DNA of 38,741 nucleotides from Betaproteobacteria bacterium (GTDB taxonomy: Bacteria; Pseudomonadota; Gammaproteobacteria; Burkholderiales; Burkholderiaceae). The notes beneath the pieces were generated by a model, which did not search any database, had not been told where the DNA came from, and saw nothing but the letters and a program-made list of their open reading frames with translations. The stretch is taken from contig VGIH01000004.1 of NCBI GenBank assembly GCA_016867965.1, positions 1-38,741 on the forward strand, in the 5' to 3' direction. This document shows, in pieces, positions 8,039 to 15,707 of the stretch (within the stretch, counting starts at the first letter, position 1; every line of letters begins with the position of its first letter). The translations under genes and the position numbers were made by a program.

Positions 8039-9184
8039 TTAGTAGGTACCAGGCACCAAAATATCGTTGGTGACATTGTGGATATCACGGTGGCCAGTAA
8101 ATGCCATCGTGAGATCTAGCTCCTTATGAATAATCTCTAAACATTTTGTAACTCCAGGCCCACCCATGGCGCCAAGACCATAGAGGAACGAACGTCCAAT
8201 CATCGTACCGCGCGCACCCAAGGCCCATGCTTTAAGAACATCCTGTCCTGAACGAATACCACCATCCATCCAGACCTCAATATCCTTGCCAACCGCATCC
8301 ACAATTGGTGGCAGCGCTTGAATACTCGACATTGCTCCATCGAGCTGTCGACCGCCATGATTGGAGACCACAATCGCATCCGCACCTGACCCGACGGCTG
8401 CACGCGCATCCTCTGGATCCAAAATGCCTTTAATGATCAATTTGCCGTCCCAGTGTTTTTTAATCCACTCAACGTCACCCCAATTGAGCCCGGGATCAAA
8501 TTGTTCGGCAGTCCATGATGACAGGGAGGACATATTCCCTACGCCAGTCGCATGACCAACTATATTTCGGAAGGTACGACGTGGCGTTTGTAACATCCCC
8601 ATGCACCAACGTGGTTTGGTCATCATATTGATAATGTTTGGAATGGTGAGTTTTGGTGGCGCGCTCAAGCCATTTTTAATATCTTTGTGACGTTGACCTA
8701 AGATTTGTAAGTCCAAGGTGAGAACAAGAGCTGAACATTTAGCCGCCTTGGCCCGTTCAATCAGACGTTCAATAAAACCACGGTCTTTCATGACGTAGAG
8801 TTGAAACCAAAAGGGTTTGGTGGTTCGTTCGGCCACATCTTCAATCGAGCAAATGCTCATGGTTGACAAGCAGAAGGGGACTCCAAATTTCTCAGCAGCC
8901 TGTGCAGCAAAAATTTCCCCATCGGGGTACTGCATTCCTGTTAAGCCGGTGGGTGCCAATGCAACCGGCATCGCCACCTCTTGGCCGACCATGGTCGTTT
9001 TGGTGGTGCGATTTTGCATATTGACAGCCACCCGTTGACGTAACTTAATTTTCTGAAAATCCGATTCGTTTGCCCGGTAAGTAGACTCGGTCCATGAACC
9101 AGAATCTGCATAGTCATAAAACATTTTGGGAGTGCGTTTTTGATGGAGAACGCGCAGATCTTCAATATTGGTAATAATGGGCAT
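8039..9184 (-). CDS. lldD: FMN-dependent L-lactate dehydrogenase / alpha-hydroxy-acid oxidase
   Basis: A 381-residue TIM-barrel flavoenzyme. The signature SNHGGRQLDGAMSS (around residue 275) holds the catalytic His-Gly-Gly-Arg active site. The substrate-side segments LTLDLQILGQRHKDIKNGL and DYADSGSWTESTYRAN are typical of LldD. It oxidises an L-2-hydroxy acid, most often lactate to pyruvate, and passes electrons to quinone. Glycolate oxidation cannot be excluded; it would feed glyoxylate to the two aminotransferases at 1.2-3.8 kb. It is convergent with tupA and divergent from the HAD gene at 9278. Confidence 0.88.
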   Translation of the reverse strand: MPIITNIEDLRVLHQKRTPKMFYDYADSGSWTESTYRANESDFQKIKLRQRVAVNMQNRTTKTTMVGQEVAMPVALAPTGLTGMQYPDGEIFAAQAAEKFGVPFCLSTMSICSIEDVAERTTKPFWFQLYVMKDRGFIERLIERAKAAKCSALVLTLDLQILGQRHKDIKNGLSAPPKLTIPNIINMMTKPRWCMGMLQTPRRTFRNIVGHATGVGNMSSLSSWTAEQFDPGLNWGDVEWIKKHWDGKLIIKGILDPEDARAAVGSGADAIVVSNHGGRQLDGAMSSIQALPPIVDAVGKDIEVWMDGGIRSGQDVLKAWALGARGTMIGRSFLYGLGAMGGPGVTKCLEIIHKELDLTMAFTGHRDIHNVTNDILVPGTY

Positions 9185-9277
9185 GATAAGTTTTATAAGG
9201 TAAATACAACTGACTTTATCGGACAGACTAACGATTTGTCTATTATGAATGATCCTAACTGAACCCCAAACCCCAAG

Positions 9278-9979
9278 ATGAAACCAACTGTACTAGCCTT
9301 TGACGTATTTGGAACCGTGGTTGATTGGCATGGCTCGATTGCGGCTGAGGTCGCCCAACTCCTTCCTCAAGTTGACCCCATTGCTTTTGCAAGCGCCTGG
9401 CGATCCGGCTATAAGCCTGCTATGGCAAGAGTCCGTAGTGGCGAATTGGGCTGGACACGGATTGATGATTTGCATCGGATGATTTTGGATCAAGTACTAG
9501 TTGATCTAAAAATTGATCATCTAACCGAAACCCAAAAGAAGTACCTCAACCTCACCTGGCACCGATTAAAGCCATGGCCGGATTCAGTTCGCGGTTTAAC
9601 GCTTCTGAAGCAAGACTTTACGATCGTTACCCTGTCAAACGGTAATTTGGGTCTTCTTGCCAATATGGCAAAAAATGGCGGTTTACCTTGGGATCTGATT
9701 CTCTCCGCTGAGGTGTTTCGGCACTACAAGCCCGATCCAGAAACGTATCTGGGCGTTTGCCAAACTTTTGACCTAAAGCCCCAAGACGTGATGCTAGTTG
9801 CTGCCCACAAAGACGATTTAGAGGCCGCTCACGCGTGTGGCTTGCAAACGGCATTTATTGAACGGCCTACTGAATTTGGACCGAGGGTGGTTCGAGCGGA
9901 CCTTGGGCGAGAGTCCTGGACTACATACCATGCCAAAGACTTTATCGATCTGGCAGCCCAACTTAAAGCTAGATCATAA
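9278..9979 (+). CDS. Haloacid dehalogenase type II (HAD superfamily)
   Basis: A 233-residue cytosolic hydrolase of the L-2-haloacid dehalogenase family. Motif I is AFDVFGTVVDW with the nucleophilic Asp near residue 9. SLSNGN-like motif II appears as TLSNGNLGLL near 115, the lysine motif as HYKPDPETYLGV near 150, and the acidic motif as VAAHKDDLEAAHACGL near 180. The family hydrolyses 2-haloalkanoic acids with inversion, but many members have unknown physiological substrates. The gene is divergent from lldD. Its 3' end runs into the AGATCAT repeat cluster upstream of the HMA gene. Confidence 0.85.
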   Translation: MKPTVLAFDVFGTVVDWHGSIAAEVAQLLPQVDPIAFASAWRSGYKPAMARVRSGELGWTRIDDLHRMILDQVLVDLKIDHLTETQKKYLNLTWHRLKPWPDSVRGLTLLKQDFTIVTLSNGNLGLLANMAKNGGLPWDLILSAEVFRHYKPDPETYLGVCQTFDLKPQDVMLVAAHKDDLEAAHACGLQTAFIERPTEFGPRVVRADLGRESWTTYHAKDFIDLAAQLKARS

Positions 9980-10024
9980 AATAATGATCTAGATCAAACG
10001 CAAACCCAAATAAAAGATCATACT
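9971..10024 (+). promoter_or_regulatory. FNR/Anr-type box and promoter for the HMA copper-chaperone gene
   Basis: The segment ATGATCTAGATCAA (9984-9997) matches TTGAT-N4-ATCAA at every fixed position except the first. It contains the perfect palindrome TGATCTAGATCA. A possible -10, CATACT, lies at 10019-10024, putting the box centre about 40 bp before the predicted start, the spacing used by FNR-class activators. Further copies of AGATCAT at 9971-9977 and 10015-10021 flank it. Activator identity (FNR, Anr, or another CRP-family member) is inference. Confidence 0.5.
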
Positions 10025-10047
10025 AAGTAAAATTACCGGAGGATCCT

Positions 10048-10323
10048 ATGGTAAACCTAACGATTGAAATTGAGAACCTAAAATGCGGTGGTTGCGAGAA
10101 CACCATCGTCAAGGGCCTAAAAGCAATTACGGGAGTTCAAACAGTCACGGTCGATCATGCAAACAGAGCCGTTGTGCTGGATGCAGACTCTAATTTACGT
10201 CAGCAGATTGTCGACAAGTTGCTGAGTATGGGCTACCCAGAAAAGGGATCTGTAGCGGGTCTTGATAAAGGCATTGCGACCGCTAAATCATTCGTAAGTT
10301 GCGCGATCGGCCGAATCAGCTAA
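10048..10323 (+). CDS. HMA-domain metal-binding protein (copper-chaperone-like)
   Basis: A 91-residue cytosolic protein. The heavy-metal-associated fold fills residues 1-70, with the metal-binding loop KCGGCENT (Cys13 and Cys16), a variant of MxCxxC with Lys before the first cysteine. A tail of about 25 residues (TAKSFVSCAIGRIS) follows and contains a third cysteine. CopZ/Atx1-type proteins hand Cu(I) to P-type ATPases or CueR-type regulators; no copper ATPase is nearby. A strong ribosome binding site (ggagg) precedes ATG 10048, and an FNR-like box lies upstream, suggesting induction at low oxygen. Confidence 0.85.
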   Translation: MVNLTIEIENLKCGGCENTIVKGLKAITGVQTVTVDHANRAVVLDADSNLRQQIVDKLLSMGYPEKGSVAGLDKGIATAKSFVSCAIGRIS

Positions 10324-10352
10324 GCCATTCATCAATCGGCTAAGATGCCAGA

Positions 10353-10613
10353 ATGTTTCATATTGACATCATTGGCTACTTAGCTGCGTTACTGACCACT
10401 TTCTCCTTTCTTGTTCAGGCCATTCAATCTTGGAGAACAAGAGACCTCTCAGGCATCTCGGTGGGTATGTACAGCATGTTTACCCTTGGGGTGGGATTGT
10501 GGCTCATTTATGGGATTGTGATTGAGAGTTGGCCCTTAATTGTGACCAATGCCTTAACTTTCCTGTTTGCCCTGAGCATCTTGCTCATGAAACTGAAACA
10601 AATGTCAAAATAG
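10353..10613 (+). CDS. SemiSWEET-type small transporter
   Basis: An 86-residue protein with three predicted helices, the size of one triple-helix bundle of the SWEET/PQ-loop superfamily. Characteristic segments are GYLAALLTTFSFLVQAIQSW, followed by RTRDLSGISVGMYSMFTLGV with the conserved loop after helix 1. SemiSWEETs dimerise in the inner membrane and mediate facilitated transport of sugars such as sucrose or glucose; the substrate here is unknown. It lies 29 bp after the HMA gene on the same strand. Confidence 0.85.
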   Translation: MFHIDIIGYLAALLTTFSFLVQAIQSWRTRDLSGISVGMYSMFTLGVGLWLIYGIVIESWPLIVTNALTFLFALSILLMKLKQMSK

Positions 10614-10647
10614 CAGAATACTCGATGTATTCTGTTTAGACTCTACG

Positions 10648-11433
10648 ATGAAAATTCTTAAAATGCTTGCACTCTTGATCGTATTGGCGATAGCAATTGC
10701 CATTGGTGTTGCGTATTACACGGTCAGCAAATTAGATGGGTATGTGAAGAGCTCGATCGAGGACTATGCCACTCAATCTCTTGGTACTAAGGTAACCGTT
10801 GGCGAGGTTTACCTTAGTCTACGTCAAACCCAAGCAACGATTCGTAATCTTGAGGTTGCCAATCCCCCAGGTTATGAGGGAGGTCACGCATTTAAAGCGG
10901 GACTGATTGAGATTCAACTTAATCCGAAGGAGTCTAAATTTGATTCGGTTGTCATTGATCGAGTGCTCTTAAGTCAGCCTAGCGTGCAGTATGTCAAAAC
11001 GAAAGATTCTGACAATCTATCGGTTTTGCAAAATAACGCAAAGCAATACAGCTCGACCAATCAAAAAGAAGATACTAAAAGTAAAGCTGGTAAAGCTGGA
11101 GATTCTAAGCAGCCACGCATCCTAATTAAGCAGTTTGATATTCAGGGGGCGGATCTGGTTTATCGGGACATGCGAATCTTAGGCACAAGCGTTAATCTCA
11201 AGTTAGATGACATTCAAATCACTAATATTGATACTGGTAAGGATGGGGCGGGAACTAAAGAAGCGGTTGGTAAAATTATCGATGCCATTATTCCCGTGGT
11301 GAAGAATGCTGCGCTCAAAAGCGTCAACACCTATTTGAATATCGCTACGGATACATTACGGAATGTCACCGACAGTGCGCAGCAATACGGTAAGGATGCC
11401 ATTACTAATATCAAAAAGTTGTTTCAAAAATAA
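10648..11433 (+). CDS. AsmA-like membrane-anchored protein
   Basis: A 261-residue protein with one N-terminal signal-anchor helix (residues 5-25) and a periplasmic domain. The segment SLGTKVTVGEVYLSLRQTQA with IRNLEVANPPGY matches the start of AsmA/DUF748-type beta-rich lipid-transfer proteins. Residues about 135-155 are a low-complexity, lysine-rich stretch. The C-terminal third is helical and lacks a second membrane segment. It is much shorter than full AsmA (about 600 residues). A role in envelope lipid homeostasis is inferred from the family only. Confidence 0.7.
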   Translation: MKILKMLALLIVLAIAIAIGVAYYTVSKLDGYVKSSIEDYATQSLGTKVTVGEVYLSLRQTQATIRNLEVANPPGYEGGHAFKAGLIEIQLNPKESKFDSVVIDRVLLSQPSVQYVKTKDSDNLSVLQNNAKQYSSTNQKEDTKSKAGKAGDSKQPRILIKQFDIQGADLVYRDMRILGTSVNLKLDDIQITNIDTGKDGAGTKEAVGKIIDAIIPVVKNAALKSVNTYLNIATDTLRNVTDSAQQYGKDAITNIKKLFQK

Positions 11434-11447
11434 TTCGTTAATAACTC

Positions 11448-12497
11448 ATGACTCTCAATGCATATAACGGCCGCCTGACCTCACTCTCCCACGGAGGGGG
11501 ATGCGGCTGCAAAATTGCGCCTGGCGTCTTAAGTGATATATTGCAAGCCTCACCTCTCAAAATGATTCCACCAGCTTTGTTGGCGGGCTCAGAAAATAAT
11601 GAGGATGCAGCGGTTTATCAAATTAATGATCATCAGGCGATTGTCGCCACTACGGATTTCTTTATGCCAATTGTCGATGATCCCTTTGACTTTGGTCGAA
11701 TTGCAGCTACCAATGCGATTTCAGACATCTATGCGATGGGCGCTCAGCCCTTATTTGCACTTGCATTACTCGGTATGCCAATTAATGTATTACCCCTGGA
11801 GGTGATTCAGAAGATCATCGCAGGCGGGGAGTCGGTATGCCGAAGCGCGGGTATTCCGATTGCTGGTGGGCATTCCATTGATACCGTTGAGCCCATCTAT
11901 GGCTTGGTGGCGATTGGCATTGTTGATCCAGCCAACTTAAAACGCAATAGCGGTGCTCAAGCAGGAGACGTGATTATTTTGAGCAAACCCCTCGGAGTCG
12001 GTATTTTGAGTGCCGCTCTAAAGAAAGAGCGTTTGTCAGCTAAGGGATATGAGTCAATGGTTGCCTATACAACGCAGCTGAATCAGCCTGGCATTGCGCT
12101 CTCGAAGATGCCACAAGTTCATGCTTTGACGGATGTCACGGGCTTTGGCTTGGCAGGACATCTCTTAGAGATGAGTCGAGGGGCAAACTTAAGAGCCAAT
12201 TTGAATTGGCGTGATATTCCAGTAATTGCCGAGGCAGTTGAGTTTGTTAAAGACGATATCTATACCGGTGCCTCAACCCGAAATTGGCAAGCGTATGGCG
12301 GGGAAGTGTCGTTTAGTTCAGATGTCCAATCCTGGCAACAGCATTTAATGACCGATCCGCAAACCAGTGGCGGGTTACTCATTGCCTGCGCACCTGAGGC
12401 CAAGGACCAGGTTCTAGAGTTGCTCCATCGCTCGGGGTTCCATGAGGCGATGGCGATTGGCCATTTTGGGAGTGGTCAAGGCCTTACCATGGCCTAG
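11448..12497 (+). CDS. selD: Selenide, water dikinase
   Basis: A 349-residue enzyme that makes selenophosphate from selenide and ATP in the cytosol. The glycine-rich N-terminus SHGGGCGCKIAPGVL contains the active-site Cys19 and Lys22, corresponding to Cys17 and Lys20 of E. coli SelD, so this is the cysteine form. ATP and metal-binding aspartates are seen in NNEDAAVY and VATTDFF, and in the GGHSIDTVEP region near residue 140. The C-terminal ALTDVTGFGLAGHLLEMS and MTDPQTSGGLL are also conserved. No selA, selB or selU is in the window. The use may be selenocysteine or 2-selenouridine synthesis. Confidence 0.95.
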   Translation: MTLNAYNGRLTSLSHGGGCGCKIAPGVLSDILQASPLKMIPPALLAGSENNEDAAVYQINDHQAIVATTDFFMPIVDDPFDFGRIAATNAISDIYAMGAQPLFALALLGMPINVLPLEVIQKIIAGGESVCRSAGIPIAGGHSIDTVEPIYGLVAIGIVDPANLKRNSGAQAGDVIILSKPLGVGILSAALKKERLSAKGYESMVAYTTQLNQPGIALSKMPQVHALTDVTGFGLAGHLLEMSRGANLRANLNWRDIPVIAEAVEFVKDDIYTGASTRNWQAYGGEVSFSSDVQSWQQHLMTDPQTSGGLLIACAPEAKDQVLELLHRSGFHEAMAIGHFGSGQGLTMA

Positions 12498-12517
12498 GAA
12501 CGAGGCAGGGTCTGGCT

Positions 12518-12547
12518 TTTACCAATTGCCCCAAAAGTGGCTACAAT
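12518..12547 (+). promoter_or_regulatory. Candidate sigma70 promoter upstream of a 45-residue ORF
   Basis: TTTACC (12518-12523) and TACAAT (12542-12547) are separated by 18 bp. The -10 matches the consensus at five of six positions; the -35 is weak. It sits 33 bp before the ATG at 12581, after the selD stop, and would drive the small ORF and perhaps the exported protein at 12734. Confidence 0.35.
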
Positions 12548-12580
12548 CAAATCATTACATATTAGAGTAAAGGTTTTACC

Positions 12581-12718
12581 ATGAAAAATCAAAGTTTTGC
12601 AGCGTGCTTTCAGTCCTTCATGCAAAGCATCAAGGTTTCCCCGATGAAGCGGGGAGAATGGTATTTGCAACTCATGATCGATAAGCGTGATGAGCGCTTG
12701 CGTAAAAAAATCTATTAA
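12581..12718 (+). CDS. Small protein of 45 residues, function unknown
   Basis: An ORF from ATG 12581 to TAA 12716-12718. It begins MKNQSFAACFQSFMQ and ends DKRDERLRKKIY, with a basic, helical C-terminal half and the segment KRGEWYLQLMIDKR in the middle. An AAGG sequence lies about 8 nt before the ATG and a plausible promoter lies upstream. It has no signal peptide or membrane helix. It fills the gap between selD and the next gene almost exactly and reads like a real protein, but I do not recognise a family. Confidence 0.6.
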   Translation: MKNQSFAACFQSFMQSIKVSPMKRGEWYLQLMIDKRDERLRKKIY

Positions 12719-12733
12719 TGTTGTTCTGATCGA

Positions 12734-13375
12734 ATGCGATCAATCATGACCCGATGGGGCACATACTTGGCTGTGTGCCTTTTTGTTTTACCCATCGGCG
12801 TATCAGCAGCGGGTCTTGCCGATGTGGTTGGTGAGGGACAGATCCGTTTTCTGAAAACCAAGCCCGATCCCAATTCATACACCTATGAATCGAAGGTAAC
12901 CATCCTAGAGACTAGTCTTGATTCTGGTTTGGTACAAATTCAGACCTGTCATAAAAAATTAGATCCAATTCGGAAGGTAGTCATTTTGTTTAACAAGGAC
13001 CGTATCCGAGATATTCAAGTTCGGACCATGGATGGTATTGCGATGGCTGAAGTCAAAGATAATCGCGTCACCCTAAGTGAGGTGCAAAAAGGTGGATCGA
13101 TTTGCATTGATTTACAGTCTAAGGCGCTGGATTCACTCGGTAATGGTCTCTATCAACTCAATGCTGGCCCTTTGATGCGCAGACTCTTTGATGGCTATTT
13201 ACCCATGACCGCAAACATGAAGTTCTCTTGGCCAGATAAGCTGCTTGCCGTTCAAGAAACTAAACCAGCGAGTCAAGATGGCGTTGATATTAAGTCCGCT
13301 AATGATGGTCTGGAGATGGACTTAGTGTTTGCCGGAAAAATGACAGCGCAGATTTTGCTAAAGCGCTCCGATTAA
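12734..13375 (+). CDS. Exported protein of unknown function
   Basis: A 213-residue protein with a signal peptide (hydrophobic core TYLAVCLFVLPIGVSA). The mature part is beta-rich with two cysteines (IQTCHKKL near residue 78 and SICIDLQSK near 129) that could form a disulfide, and repeated short strands. No catalytic motif is evident. It follows the 45-residue ORF by 15 nt and converges with a lipoprotein gene 3 nt downstream. The start may be ATG 12734 or ATG 12746; the second gives a cleaner signal peptide. Confidence 0.65.
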   Translation: MRSIMTRWGTYLAVCLFVLPIGVSAAGLADVVGEGQIRFLKTKPDPNSYTYESKVTILETSLDSGLVQIQTCHKKLDPIRKVVILFNKDRIRDIQVRTMDGIAMAEVKDNRVTLSEVQKGGSICIDLQSKALDSLGNGLYQLNAGPLMRRLFDGYLPMTANMKFSWPDKLLAVQETKPASQDGVDIKSANDGLEMDLVFAGKMTAQILLKRSD

Positions 13376-13378
13376 GGT

Positions 13379-13678
13379 CTAGAGCTTTTCACAGCGGTAT
13401 TGCTCAGCGCCGATGGCTAAGCGTGATTCGCTCTGAATCAATTGTGCAATGGATGCCTTGACATCCCCGACCTTGCAGTTTTCATCGAAGTAGCTGACTA
13501 GACCAAGGCTTCCACAAAAGCGCAACTGGCGATCACCAATCTTCATGGTTGATTGCTGCAAAACCATTACTACTTTTTTGCTGGAGTCGTTCTCAGGAAC
13601 GCAGTTCCAAGTGGTGTAATCGGCCTGACTACATGCCATAAGAGCAAAAATAAGGGGTAGGAAGAAAAAAAAGCGCAT
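13379..13678 (-). CDS. Small predicted lipoprotein
   Basis: A 99-residue protein whose N-terminus (RFFFFLPLIFALMACS) is a lipoprotein signal with the lipobox LMAC, so Cys16 would be lipidated. The mature part has four further cysteines (WNC, LRFC, ENC, YRC) that could make two disulfides. The function is unknown. It is convergent with the exported protein at 12734 and divergent from the DCC-family gene at 13714. Confidence 0.65.
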   Translation of the reverse strand: MRFFFFLPLIFALMACSQADYTTWNCVPENDSSKKVVMVLQQSTMKIGDRQLRFCGSLGLVSYFDENCKVGDVKASIAQLIQSESRLAIGAEQYRCEKL

Positions 13679-13713
13679 TTACAGGACAATAGAAATTACA
13701 TTCGAGCTATTGT

Positions 13714-14124
13714 ATGAGCCAAACTCTGTTACCGCTAACCCTGTTCTATGATGGTGCCTGTCCACTATGTCAGGCAGAGATTCTTTATTTGCAAACCCGT
13801 AATCAACAGCAATTACTTCAATTTGTCGATGTCAATAGCAGTGCATTCGATCCAGGGCGCGTTGGCGTTTCGTGTCAGGCTGCGCTCGATCAGATGGTTG
13901 GGCAAATTGAGGGGCAATCCCCGATTCATGGTGTCCCAGTCTTTGCAGAGGCCTATCGGCGCGCTAATTTACCGATCTTGGCTTGGATTTTTTCAAGAAA
14001 AACTCTTAGACCCATCTTGAATCTGGCATATCGAATCTTTGCAAAAAATCGCCATGCAATATCAGGCGCCATCGGCCCCTTTGCTTTAAAACTGGTTCAG
14101 CGAATTAATCAATCACCTCGATGA
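13714..14124 (+). CDS. DCC-family thiol-disulfide oxidoreductase-like protein (DUF393)
   Basis: A 136-residue protein of the DUF393 family. The thioredoxin-like motif lies in LFYDGACPLCQAEI with the CPLC pair at residues 15-18. The DVNSSAFDP region and a conserved C-terminal part (RPILNLAYRIFAKNRHAIS) follow. Family members are named for a DxxCxxC motif and are presumed redox proteins; substrates are unknown. The last 16 nt overlap the end of the convergent MOSC gene. Confidence 0.85.
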   Translation: MSQTLLPLTLFYDGACPLCQAEILYLQTRNQQQLLQFVDVNSSAFDPGRVGVSCQAALDQMVGQIEGQSPIHGVPVFAEAYRRANLPILAWIFSRKTLRPILNLAYRIFAKNRHAISGAIGPFALKLVQRINQSPR

Positions 14125-14708
14125 AGTAGTGCGCGATTTTGTTGAGCGATTGAGCATTCGCGAGGCCCGGGAATGACCGTAATTGCATCACCGGCTTTTA
14201 GGAATCCGGCCTGAAGAACCCGAAGGTACCAACCGCTGCGAGCACCTTGGATCATTACCTTGGCCGCTGTTGTAACACCCGTCTTCGCAGTGAATTTATA
14301 GCAAGGCTCGCGTAATTTCGTAACCGCACATTCAATGGCTCCAATACGAAGGCGATCGCCAACGTAGACATCGTGCTCACCAAGCCCGCTAATGGTTAGG
14401 TTCTCACCTAAGTAGCCATGCTCTAAATGGATGGATTGGCCTTTGACCTCAGAGAATAGCGAGGACCAAAAGGAGTAATGCTCTTGCGGATACATATAGA
14501 GGGCTTTTTCAGTCCCACCATGAACTTGAGGATCGGCTTGTTCATCGCCAACAATTCCAGCTCTTGTTACTTCGATTAATTGAGGATTAGTCAGTGTACT
14601 AATCGGCGTTTTGTAAATACCTGACATGATTGTGCGAAGCTCATTGTCATCGCGAACCCATATGGGTTTTACCAGTCCAGCACTAATGGTTTCTAGACGA
14701 ATTGCCAT
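14109..14708 (-). CDS. MOSC domain protein (YiiM-like)
   Basis: A 199-residue cytosolic protein. The MOSC fold is shown by GIVGDEQADPQVHGGTEKALYMYP (residues about 50-75), the GYLGENLTISGL segment near 98, and the conserved cysteine in KLREPCYKF near 136, which in MOSC proteins binds molybdenum cofactor or carries sulfur. YiiM proteins bind molybdenum cofactor and reduce N-hydroxylated compounds. It stands next to other molybdenum-related genes in the window but is not in an operon with them. Confidence 0.88.
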   Translation of the reverse strand: MAIRLETISAGLVKPIWVRDDNELRTIMSGIYKTPISTLTNPQLIEVTRAGIVGDEQADPQVHGGTEKALYMYPQEHYSFWSSLFSEVKGQSIHLEHGYLGENLTISGLGEHDVYVGDRLRIGAIECAVTKLREPCYKFTAKTGVTTAAKVMIQGARSGWYLRVLQAGFLKAGDAITVIPGPRECSIAQQNRALLHRGD

Positions 14709-14722
14709 TACCCATTATGCCG

Positions 14723-14750
14723 AAAAAAAGCCCCAAGCTAAACTCGGGGC
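14723..14750 (-). terminator. Intrinsic terminator downstream of the ChaN-like gene
   Basis: Read on the minus strand, GCCCCGAG and CTTGGGGC form an 8-bp stem (one G-U pair) around the loop TTTAG, followed at once by seven T residues. It lies about 95 bp beyond the stop of the ChaN-like gene (14844) and before the MOSC start, so it should separate these two transcripts. The rest of 14709-14843 shows no convincing gene. Confidence 0.75.
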
Positions 14751-14843
14751 AATTTCGTTTACTTTGTTGATGCTTTTTACTGCTGCTTTATGTGCCTTCA
14801 TTGTGTATTGAATGAAAGGCCCGGCATTTATTGCTGACGCTTA

Positions 14844-15707
14844 CTATTTAGAAGATTCTGATTTACCAAAATGAAGGGTAGCGCAGGGGTCGGCGCGATC
14901 GATACTGGGTGTAATCCAGACAAAATCGTATAGTTTGGCGAGTTCTGCAAATGCTGTAGAGTCGCGCTGCGCCTCTTCAATCAAGCCAACACTCACTCGT
15001 TTTTTGGAAGGCTCAAGGGATCGTAAAACTTGGGGCACCCCATAATCATTGCGAACATGGCCATTGCCGGCAAAAAGAATGGCGGGGGAGTGGCGCATCA
15101 TGACCCGCGCCATCGAGATGTCCGTCAGGCGTTGTACCCGAAACATGGGCTCTAAATACTGGGCGGGAAGTTTGCCGCAATGCCCGTCAATCAAATCGGT
15201 CTCAAGACTGCGTTTTGCATCATTTGTCAAAGTACTTTTTTGGTAATCCGATTCCATTGCAGCCGGGATGGATCCACCAGAAAAGATAGTTTTGGAGACA
15301 GAGCGGTCGAGATTAGAGCCATAAAGCGGAAAGCCAGATACCCGAATTGCTTCAAATAGGGGTTCATAGAGCTTCCATGGCCATGCTTTTGGGGAAAAGC
15401 CTGCTTGCTCCAGCGACTGTAGAGTCGATCCAGTTAATCGGACTAATGGACCGGTTGGCAGATACTCAACAACCGCTGCATATTTTTTGCTGGCAATTGC
15501 AGCAATCAATCGACCGCGTGCTTCATGGTGATGGGGGTTATCGTGAAGTTCACCCAGCAAAAGATAGTCAGCGCTGATTACCTCAGAAATCAATCGCTCC
15601 TGATTAATGGTGGTCTGATTACGCAAATCGACGATTGAGTTTGCGCTTGCAGCACTGCTAAAAACAAGAAGAATCCAACTTAGATAAATTTTCTTAATAG
15701 TATTCAT
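14844..15707 (-). CDS. ChaN-like haem-binding-uptake (Tiki/EreA-type) protein
   Basis: A 287-residue exported protein with a signal peptide (YLSWILLVFSSAASA). The ChaN signature ADYLLLGELHDNPHHHEARG lies near residue 45. The conserved VEYLPTG and ILFAGNGHVRNDYGVP (near 210) also match. ChaN family members are outer-membrane lipoproteins that can bind haem in iron uptake; this protein lacks an obvious lipobox. Its start overlaps the stop of the upstream acetyltransferase gene by one base (TAATG), so the two are coupled. Confidence 0.82.
   Translation of the reverse strand: MNTIKKIYLSWILLVFSSAASANSIVDLRNQTTINQERLISEVISADYLLLGELHDNPHHHEARGRLIAAIASKKYAAVVEYLPTGPLVRLTGSTLQSLEQAGFSPKAWPWKLYEPLFEAIRVSGFPLYGSNLDRSVSKTIFSGGSIPAAMESDYQKSTLTNDAKRSLETDLIDGHCGKLPAQYLEPMFRVQRLTDISMARVMMRHSPAILFAGNGHVRNDYGVPQVLRSLEPSKKRVSVGLIEEAQRDSTAFAELAKLYDFVWITPSIDRADPCATLHFGKSESSK

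Noticed and set aside
14626-14811. A plus-strand open frame whose tail looks like a membrane helix
   Set aside because: It begins inside the MOSC gene in antisense and runs through an intrinsic terminator; no start codon with a ribosome binding site lies near the hydrophobic part.
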